DNA of 10,906 bases from NCBI GenBank assembly GCA_017990305.1, contig JAGNOB010000022.1, forward strand, positions 1 to 10,906, read 5' to 3'. The stretch is from Leucobacter sp. (lineage in GTDB: Bacteria > Actinomycetota > Actinomycetes > Actinomycetales > Microbacteriaceae). The notes beneath the pieces are model-generated. The model saw only the letters and a list, made by a program, of their open reading frames with translations, had not been told where the DNA came from and did no database searches. The position numbers were made by a program, and so were the translations under genes. Below are positions 5,760-10,906 of this stretch, in pieces; within the stretch, counting starts at the first letter, position 1, and every line of letters begins with the position of its first letter.

Positions 5760-6566
5760 TCAATGCCAAGAAAACTCCGGTTTCTGTCCGGTAAGGAATG
5801 CCGCCTGTCCCGCAGCGAAATCGGGATTGGCCGGCATTTCCGCCCATACCGTGCCCCACGCGGCGTCGAGAGCACTGCCGCCTCGCCCCTCCGAGCCTGT
5901 GCCCGCATCGATGAGTCGCTTGGTTGTGCGAACTGAGTACGGCGAGTTCGCGGCGACCTGTGTGACGAAGCGTGCGCTCTCGGCGGCGAACTCTGCCGCC
6001 GGGAGCAGCGCCGTGACGAGCCCCCATCGCTCCGCATCGACGGGTGAAACCCTGGCTCCGCTGTACAACAGGTACTTCGCGCGACTCGCACCGACGAGCC
6101 GCACGAGACGGTCGACGCCGCGCCGGGGGTAGACGATACCAATCAGCGCGGGGGTGATCGCAATCTTGGCGTTGTCCGAGCACAGCACGATGTCGCAGGC
6201 AGAGGCGAGCTGCCACCCGCCTCCCATACAGATGCCCTGCACGAGAGCAATGGTTGGTTTTGTCGCGACTCCGAGTGCTAGGTCGGCAGCTGTGAGGTGG
6301 TCGAACCCTGAGCGACCGGCGTCGTTGCCGCCCGAGCTGTCGAAGAGAACCCGGGGGAGGTCGGCGATGTCGGCCCCGGCCGAGAAGTCACCGCCTGCCC
6401 CGGTGAGGGTGATCGCTCGGACATCGGGGTCGCTGTCCAGCCCCCTCACTGCGTCCGCGACTTCGTCGCACAGTTCCGGCGTGAGCGCATTGCGCTTCGC
6501 TGGACGGTTGATCTCGATTGCGCCGATACCGGCTTTCACCGAGACGTCGATCTGGCCGGCGGTCAT
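5760..6566 (-). CDS. Crotonase-fold enzyme (enoyl-CoA hydratase/isomerase family), atypical active site
   Basis: A 268-residue crotonase-superfamily protein acting on an acyl-CoA in the cytoplasm; length is normal for the family. The fold motifs are clear: NRPAKRNALTPEL (20-32), oxyanion-hole segments GDFSAGADIADL (59-70) and GICMGGGWQLASACDIVL (111-128), and RAKYLLYSGARV (162-173). Both catalytic glutamates of enoyl-CoA hydratase (rat Glu144 and Glu164) appear to be replaced, by Gln119 and Ala140, so simple hydratase activity is doubtful. The TPALIGIVYP stretch (138-147) aligns with the TPVNLGVPYN stretch of E. coli methylmalonyl-CoA decarboxylase, placing Tyr146 at its Tyr140, although that enzyme's His66 is Ala here. 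A decarboxylase or isomerase role is therefore possible but unproven. The ATG overlaps the CoA-transferase stop (ATGA, 6563-6566), with AGGAGA at 6578-6573 as ribosome site. It is the last gene of the minus-strand operon. Confidence 0.85.
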   Translation of the reverse strand: MTAGQIDVSVKAGIGAIEINRPAKRNALTPELCDEVADAVRGLDSDPDVRAITLTGAGGDFSAGADIADLPRVLFDSSGGNDAGRSGFDHLTAADLALGVATKPTIALVQGICMGGGWQLASACDIVLCSDNAKIAITPALIGIVYPRRGVDRLVRLVGASRAKYLLYSGARVSPVDAERWGLVTALLPAAEFAAESARFVTQVAANSPYSVRTTKRLIDAGTGSEGRGGSALDAAWGTVWAEMPANPDFAAGQAAFLTGQKPEFSWH

Positions 6567-7786
6567 CGCTGGTCTCCTGCGGTGGGGGCCCCAGCGAGCA
6601 CTCCGTCTGTCACGAGGGTGTCTATCTCGCTTTGGGGGAGCCCCAACTCCTGCAGCACCTCGTGCCCGTGTTCGCCGAACAGCGGGGGCGGGCGGTGAAC
6701 GCCGGTCGCGGCGCCGTCGAGGCTCAACGGGCCGCGAAGCAGCCGGAGCTCGCTCCCGTCACCCCGCTTGGTTTCCGTGATCATGTCCAGCGCCGCGGTG
6801 TGCGGATGCGCGAATACCTGACCGTAGTCGTGGATCGCGCCGCAGGGGATACCGACGGCGTTGAGCGCCTCGATCCAGGACTCAGCGCTCTGCTCTGCGA
6901 GCAGATCAGTGATGAGTTCATTGAGCGCGGTTCGGTGCTCTGTGCGCTCTCTGCCTGAACGGAAGCGTGGATCGGCAAACAACGCCTCAGAGCCGAGTGC
7001 ATCGCAGAAACTCCGCCAGTGCGCCGGCGTCGTCACCGCAACCACGATTGGTTCGGAGCGCGTCTTGAACACGCCATATGGCGTAATGCTCGGATGGTCA
7101 TTGCCCTGTGGCCTGGGCACCGTCCCGTTCGTGAGGGCGGCTTGCCCCTGAAACACCGAGAGGCTCAGCGCCGTCTCATAGAGCGAGGTCGAGACACGGC
7201 CGATCTGTTTCTCAGCGGATCCAGTGCGTTCTCTCCCGAGGAGCGCAGCGAGGAGGCCAATCGCGGCCGTCATCCCGCTCGTGAGATCCACGATGGGAAG
7301 TCCAACCCGGTATCCGCTCGCATCTGCGGGGCCGGTGACCGAGGTGATCCCGGAAACCGCCTGGATCACCTGGTCGAGCCCGGGCCGCTCGCTGAGCGGC
7401 CCGGTATCTCCATAGCCGGTGACAGAGGCAACGATGAGCCGCGGGTTGAGTTCGCGCAGGCGCTCCTCGGTGTATCCCATCGCCGCAAGGGTGCCCGGCT
7501 TGAAGTTCTCAACGAGGGCGTCGGCGTCCTTGAGGAGGAGGTCGAGGATCGCTGTTCCTGCGGCGCTGTAGAGATCCAATGCGATGGAACGCTTGTTCCG
7601 ATTGACCGAATCGAAGTACAGGCTGTGTTCGTTCTCGAACGGAGGCCAGGCGCGAGCCGGGTCGCCGCCTCGGCCGGACTCGACCTTGACGATATCGGCG
7701 CCGAGGTCGGCGAGCAGCGCGGTGCAGTGTGGGCCGGCAAGCGCGCGGCTGAGGTCGATGATGCGAACAGAACTCAGGGGAAGCAT
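6563..7786 (-). CDS. Family III CoA-transferase (CaiB/BaiF, formyl-CoA transferase family)
   Basis: A 407-residue cytoplasmic enzyme that would move CoA from a donor acyl-CoA such as succinyl- or acetyl-CoA to a carboxylic acid, activating it without ATP. Landmarks are the N-terminal VRIIDLSRALAGPHCTALLADLGADIVKVE (7-36, in two parts: DLSRALAGPHC and LADLGADIVKVE), NRNKRSIALDL (62-72), ADALVENFKPGTL (88-100), and VGLPIVDLTSG (161-171), where Asp167 is the expected catalytic aspartate that forms the aspartyl-CoA anhydride (Asp169 in formyl-CoA transferase). Also visible are ITPYGVFKT and the C-terminal PPPLFGEHGHEVL. Length is typical. The gene begins 24 bp after the carrier gene's stop and overlaps the crotonase start by 4 bp, so all three form one operon. 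The ribosome site is weak (GGATCC region), suggesting coupling to the upstream gene. The substrate is not determined by sequence; the MatC-like neighbour suggests a dicarboxylate. Confidence 0.9.
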   Translation of the reverse strand: MLPLSSVRIIDLSRALAGPHCTALLADLGADIVKVESGRGGDPARAWPPFENEHSLYFDSVNRNKRSIALDLYSAAGTAILDLLLKDADALVENFKPGTLAAMGYTEERLRELNPRLIVASVTGYGDTGPLSERPGLDQVIQAVSGITSVTGPADASGYRVGLPIVDLTSGMTAAIGLLAALLGRERTGSAEKQIGRVSTSLYETALSLSVFQGQAALTNGTVPRPQGNDHPSITPYGVFKTRSEPIVVAVTTPAHWRSFCDALGSEALFADPRFRSGRERTEHRTALNELITDLLAEQSAESWIEALNAVGIPCGAIHDYGQVFAHPHTAALDMITETKRGDGSELRLLRGPLSLDGAATGVHRPPPLFGEHGHEVLQELGLPQSEIDTLVTDGVLAGAPTAGDQR

Positions 7787-7810
7787 GGTGGATCCGTTTC
7801 GGGTTGTGGG

Positions 7811-9193
7811 TTAGAGCATCGTTGGGAGGACGAGGGCGCCGATGAGCAGCACTGGCCCGACGATCACCATCGAGAGGCCCCAGCGGGTCAGTAGGCGGTT
7901 CATTCTCGGGCGCTCGTCTTCGTCGACGGTTGCGACGAGCGTCGCGCCGACCGTGGAGAAGGGCGACACATCGACGATTGACGAGCAGACGCCGAGCGCG
8001 GCGATGACGGCCCAGCCGGCGATGTCACCGGAAGCGACGAGTGGGATCGCGAGCGGTACGAGTGCCGCGAGCATGCCTGTCGTCGAAGCGAACGCGGAGA
8101 TGAGCCCGCCGATGAGGCAGATGACGAAGGCCGAGAGCAGGGGAGTGCCCACATTGCTTGCAGCCTCGCCGAGCAGGTCAACGGCGCCCATGTGCTCGAG
8201 CACGCCGACGAACGTAATGATGCCGCCAACCATGAGCACGGTCGACCAGTCGATCTTCGCGACGGCCTGCTTGCCAGCGCTGGGGTTGATGAGCGTGAGC
8301 ACGGTGCCGAACGCGAAGCACAGCACCCCAATGTCGGGGCTGAGATCGAGCGCGGCAAGCACGATGACGCTCGCGATGAGGCCGAGCATGCACAAGACCG
8401 TTGCGACCTGCACCCCGTTCATGCGGGTTGGCGTCGGCGTGCTGAGGCTCGGGTCTTCGAGGGTTTGGATGCCTGAGGTGACAGCATGCCTGCTCTGCGC
8501 GGTGTGCCCCTCGCGCTCGAACGGGTGCTGCGGGCCCGGCTTCGTTGCGCTCAGCTGTGGGAGGTTCTCTGGGAGCAGTCCGGGCCCGCGCCTGCGGAAC
8601 AGGGCGAGGCCGCCGAACATGACGTAGGCGGCGACGAGCAACAGCAGGTTCGCTCCGACGGCGACTGCAAAGAGCGTGAGTGGGTTGAGGTCGATGTTTA
8701 CGGAGTGAGCCGTGCCGTAGGTGACGATGCCGAAGAGGCTGGTGGGTGCGAACGCGCCGGCGCTCAGGCCGGAACCGATCGCGAGCCCCATGAGCATCCG
8801 GTCGATCCCGTACTTTTTCGCGAGTGGCATGCCTACCGGGGCCATGACGAGGCCCGCGAGTGGAGAGCCCATCGCGCTGATTCCCGCGGTGAGAATGAAG
8901 AAGGCGAGCGGCAGCAGGGCAGCGCGGTCGCCGACTACGTTGACCGCTCGCTCAATGATGATGTCGACGGTCCCGTTTGACTGGGCGATGCCGAAGAAAT
9001 ACGTCACCCCGACGAGGAGTACGAGGAGCGACACGGGGAAGCCCGCGATGACATCCGGCAGGCTCATCTGGGCGAGCCAGAGTCCCACTGCGGCCGCGGC
9101 CGCAAACATAATGACGCCGAGGTGCACCTTACGCAACGTTGCGAGGACGAACACTCCGACGAACAACAGCAGTGCGATGATTTGGGCCGTCAT
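7811..9193 (-). CDS. MatC-like dicarboxylate carrier (ion transporter superfamily)
   Basis: A 460-residue polytopic inner-membrane transporter in two halves. The first half (about 1-200) resembles the MatC N-terminal domain of the Rhizobium malonate carrier: VHLGVIMFAAAAAVG (23-37), GFPVSLLVLLVGVTYFFGIA (51-70), then NGTVDIIIERAV (73-84). A polar loop of roughly 60 residues (about 200-258) separates the second half. APTSLFG (149-155) and SPFSTVG (410-416) are symmetrical Ser/Thr-Pro motifs in the two halves, the pattern expected of re-entrant hairpin tips in this superfamily. The start at 9193 is preferred: GAAAGG lies about seven bases upstream, while the alternative GTG at 9208 has no ribosome site. 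It is the first gene of the operon with the CoA-transferase and crotonase, and divergent from an IclR regulator. Malonate or another short dicarboxylate is the likely substrate by family; a DcuC- or citrate-type substrate cannot be excluded. Confidence 0.82.
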   Translation of the reverse strand: MTAQIIALLLFVGVFVLATLRKVHLGVIMFAAAAAVGLWLAQMSLPDVIAGFPVSLLVLLVGVTYFFGIAQSNGTVDIIIERAVNVVGDRAALLPLAFFILTAGISAMGSPLAGLVMAPVGMPLAKKYGIDRMLMGLAIGSGLSAGAFAPTSLFGIVTYGTAHSVNIDLNPLTLFAVAVGANLLLLVAAYVMFGGLALFRRRGPGLLPENLPQLSATKPGPQHPFEREGHTAQSRHAVTSGIQTLEDPSLSTPTPTRMNGVQVATVLCMLGLIASVIVLAALDLSPDIGVLCFAFGTVLTLINPSAGKQAVAKIDWSTVLMVGGIITFVGVLEHMGAVDLLGEAASNVGTPLLSAFVICLIGGLISAFASTTGMLAALVPLAIPLVASGDIAGWAVIAALGVCSSIVDVSPFSTVGATLVATVDEDERPRMNRLLTRWGLSMVIVGPVLLIGALVLPTML

Positions 9194-9220
9194 TGGCCAA
9201 CCTTTCACTCAGGAGTTCGT

Positions 9221-9272
9221 GAACGCGAAACCCCTCGGTTCGCTAGTTAAACCGACGGTTCACTTCGCGTTC
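9221..9272. promoter_or_regulatory. Nested inverted repeats, candidate IclR operator
   Basis: GAACGCGAA (9221-9229) and TTCGCGTTC (9264-9272) form a perfect 9-bp inverted repeat. Inside it, TCGGTT (9235-9240) and AACCGA (9250-9255) form another, and AACCG-A-CGGTT (9250-9260) a third, compact one. They fill the middle of the 138-bp region between the divergent carrier and IclR genes, where IclR proteins typically bind to control both themselves and the neighbouring operon. Confidence 0.5.
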
Positions 9273-9287
9273 CGACTAACGTATGGG
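9259..9287 (+). promoter_or_regulatory. Possible promoter of the IclR gene
   Basis: TTCACT (9259-9264) and TATGGG (9282-9287) sit 17 bases apart, a weak match to a sigma-70-type promoter, about 45 bases before the IclR start. The -35 element overlaps the inverted repeats, which would permit autoregulation. Matches are only moderate (4 of 6 and 3 of 6). Confidence 0.25.
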
Positions 9288-9331
9288 CTCCTCAGCTTTC
9301 CGTCAAGGCCAGTACGCGCGATGATTGAACC

Positions 9332-10084
9332 ATGAGTACCCAAAGTGTGGTGACTGCGGTCCGCGTGATCGAAGCTGTCTCCGACGACCAGCCTGTCGGC
9401 CTATCTGAGCTGGCGCGAGAACTCAGCGCATCCAAAGCCACGGTGCTGCGCGCCCTTACCACCCTCGCGGAACTCCGGTGGGTCGAGCAAGACGACTCCA
9501 GCAAGCTGTGGTCGCTCACAGCCCACGCCTATGCTGTCGCGGTGCGCAGCGGCGCGATGAGCACGCTGCGCGATATCGCGATCGCGCCGATGAACGCTCT
9601 GCAGCTCGCAACGACCGAGACCGTGCACCTCGCGATTCCCGACGGAGACGTTCTCATACTCGCAGAGCGGCTAGACACGCCGCACGTGCTGCGTGCCTTC
9701 CTCCCACTGGGAAGCAAGATCCCACTGCACGCCTCAGCGACGGGACTCGCGTACCTCGCCGCTGCGGAGGACTCGTACATCCATCGCTACTTCGAAAGCT
9801 CGCTCGACAGCGTCACAGAGCGAACACTCACCGACCCCACAGTGCTGCTCGAAGAGATCAGGGTAGTGCGGGCGAGAGGGTATTCGATCAACGAAGAAGG
9901 CCTCAGCACCGGGATCACGTCGCTCGGCGCCGCAATTCTGGGCCCAGGGGGTGATCCGCTCGGAAGCGTGTCGGTCTCCGGGCCGTCAAGCCGAATCGTG
10001 CCGGAGCGATACGTCGAGTACGGTGAGGCCGTGCACGAGGCCGCGCGCGCCATCGGCCGCGCATCAGCGCCAGGCGCGCGCTGA
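9332..10084 (+). CDS. IclR-family transcriptional regulator
   Basis: A 250-residue regulator of normal IclR length. Residues 5-60 form the N-terminal winged helix-turn-helix: AVRVIEAVSDDQPVGLSELA, then SASKATVLRALTTLAELRWV with the recognition helix at about 33-45. Residues 75-245 form the effector-binding domain: KIPLHASATGLAYLA (129-143) matches the IclR LHATATGKALLA segment, and RGYSINEEGLSTGITSLGAA (182-201) with GSVSVSGPSSRI (211-222) matches the ligand-pocket strands. It would bind a small carboxylate or aromatic effector and control the divergent carrier/CoA-transferase/crotonase operon and itself; this is inferred from position. No clear Shine-Dalgarno sequence precedes the ATG, so a weakly translated or leaderless message is possible. 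hisS follows 45 bp downstream and is functionally unrelated. Confidence 0.93.
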   Translation: MSTQSVVTAVRVIEAVSDDQPVGLSELARELSASKATVLRALTTLAELRWVEQDDSSKLWSLTAHAYAVAVRSGAMSTLRDIAIAPMNALQLATTETVHLAIPDGDVLILAERLDTPHVLRAFLPLGSKIPLHASATGLAYLAAAEDSYIHRYFESSLDSVTERTLTDPTVLLEEIRVVRARGYSINEEGLSTGITSLGAAILGPGGDPLGSVSVSGPSSRIVPERYVEYGEAVHEAARAIGRASAPGAR

Positions 10085-10129
10085 CCCTGCCGTGCTCCAC
10101 CCGGGTCACAACATGGAAGAATGGACCGC

Positions 10130-10906
10130 ATGGCTAACCCAGTGAACCCGCCGCGCGGCATGCGCGACTTCCTGCCCGCCGACAAAGCCCGTCGCGAGCA
10201 CGCGCTCGGAATCATCCGAGGCGTCTACCGCTCACACGGCTTTGACGAGATCGAGACGCCCGTTGTCGAAGATCACGCGCGGCTGCACTCGGGTCTTGGG
10301 GGAGACAACGAGAAGCTGAGCTTCTCGATACTCAAACGAGGCATCAAGTCGGAGGCGCTCGCCGCAGCCGTTGACGCCGGCGACCCCGAGCAGCTCGCCG
10401 ACCTCGGCCTGCGCTTCGATCTCACCGTTCCGCTCGCGCGCTTTTACGCGACGCACCGTGCCGAGCTGTCACCCGTGTTTCGGTCAATCCAGATTGGGCC
10501 TGTGTGGCGCGCTGAGCGCCCGCAGAAGGGCCGGTACCGCCAGTTCGTGCAAGCCGATATCGACATCATTGGCGAGTCCGGCGTGATCGCAGAGATCGAA
10601 CTCATCACCGCGACGTCGCAGGCGCTTGCGCAGCTCGGGCTCAAGGACTGCGTGATCCGCGTGAACGACAGGCGCATCCTCTTCGGTCTGCTCGAACACT
10701 GCGGCTTCACCGCCGAGGAGCAGGCCGGCGCGCTCATCACCATCGACAAGCTCGACAAAATCGGCGTCGACGGCGTGACTGACGAGCTCTCAGAGACCAA
10801 CGCTGACGCCGCAGCGGCAATGCGCGACATCCTCACCGGTGTTGACGCCGCGCTTGAGGCTGGCATTCCAGTGACCCGTGACGCCATCTCAGCTGTGCTT
10901 CCCGCT
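10130..10906 (+). CDS. hisS: Histidyl-tRNA synthetase, 5' part only
   Basis: The first 259 residues of histidyl-tRNA synthetase, a class II enzyme of about 420-430 residues that charges tRNA-His in the cytoplasm. The frame is open to the window edge. Motif 1 is PPRGMRDFLPADKARRE (7-23) with the following helix and FDEIETPVVED (38-48). LRFDLTVPLARF (94-105) binds substrate. Motif 2 is FRSIQIGPVWRAERPQKGRY (117-136), with Arg127 as the ATP-binding arginine, followed by QFVQADIDIIGE. GDNEKLSFSILKRG (58-71) is the form I associate with actinobacterial enzymes. The later RGLDYY-type loop and motif 3 are beyond the edge. The ATG at 10130 has GGAAGA nine bases upstream. An in-frame ATG at 10121 would add only MDR and would touch that site, so it is less likely. 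Confidence 0.95.
   Translation, partial: MANPVNPPRGMRDFLPADKARREHALGIIRGVYRSHGFDEIETPVVEDHARLHSGLGGDNEKLSFSILKRGIKSEALAAAVDAGDPEQLADLGLRFDLTVPLARFYATHRAELSPVFRSIQIGPVWRAERPQKGRYRQFVQADIDIIGESGVIAEIELITATSQALAQLGLKDCVIRVNDRRILFGLLEHCGFTAEEQAGALITIDKLDKIGVDGVTDELSETNADAAAAMRDILTGVDAALEAGIPVTRDAISAVLPA

Noticed and set aside
7842..8627. Open plus-strand frame of 261 codons opposite the carrier gene
   Set aside because: Low-complexity Ser/Thr/Pro-rich mirror of the transporter sequence; the minus-strand protein is clearly the MatC-like carrier.
9230..9235. ACCCCT, a possible RamA-type C-tract in the carrier/IclR region
   Set aside because: Six bases of loose consensus are expected often by chance in GC-rich DNA, and it is not paired with a second tract.
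10085..10129. Possible RNA gene or attachment site between the IclR gene and hisS
   Set aside because: The gap is only 45 bp, has no tRNA-like pairing and no flanking direct repeats.

Overview
The window is high-GC, densely packed bacterial DNA and reads as an actinobacterium. Pointers are the DUF485 plus monocarboxylate symporter pairs with a RamA-like GAF/LuxR regulator (a Corynebacterium/Micrococcales arrangement), strong AAGGAGG ribosome sites, ATGA stop/start overlaps and the actinobacterial style of the histidyl-tRNA synthetase. A Microbacteriaceae such as Leucobacter would fit, but the genus is a guess. I see no insertion sequences, tRNA or rRNA genes, CRISPR arrays or phage genes.

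Left part (1-5723, short-chain carboxylate uptake and activation). The window opens inside a propionyl/acetyl-CoA synthetase. It is followed after 42 bp by a DUF485 membrane protein and, with an ATGA overlap, a sodium:solute symporter of the ActP/MctC type. This is the gene order of the E. coli acs-yjcH-actP operon. A strong hairpin closes the unit. A convergent GAF-LuxR regulator resembling RamA of Corynebacterium glutamicum follows. Divergent from it is a second complete DUF485-symporter pair. The two pairs occupy exactly the same length (2,015 bp), lie 3,125 bp apart, and their symporters are about 87% identical in protein sequence by my hand count.

Middle part (5760-9331, CoA-ester catabolism on the minus strand). 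Three genes form one apparent operon: a MatC-type dicarboxylate carrier, a family III (CaiB/BaiF) CoA-transferase, and a crotonase-fold enzyme that lacks both glutamates of classical enoyl-CoA hydratase. The crotonase instead has a Tyr in the position of the key Tyr of methylmalonyl-CoA decarboxylase. Divergent from the carrier gene is an IclR-family regulator, with a 138-bp intergenic region full of inverted repeats between them.

Right end (10130-10906). This is the first 259 codons of the housekeeping gene hisS, cut by the window edge.

Working model (inference): the left part imports acetate, propionate or similar monocarboxylates and activates them to CoA esters under a RamA-like regulator. 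The middle operon imports a dicarboxylic acid, converts it to its CoA ester by CoA transfer and reshapes it, possibly by decarboxylation to acetyl- or propionyl-CoA, under IclR control. Both would feed the same short-chain acyl-CoA pool.
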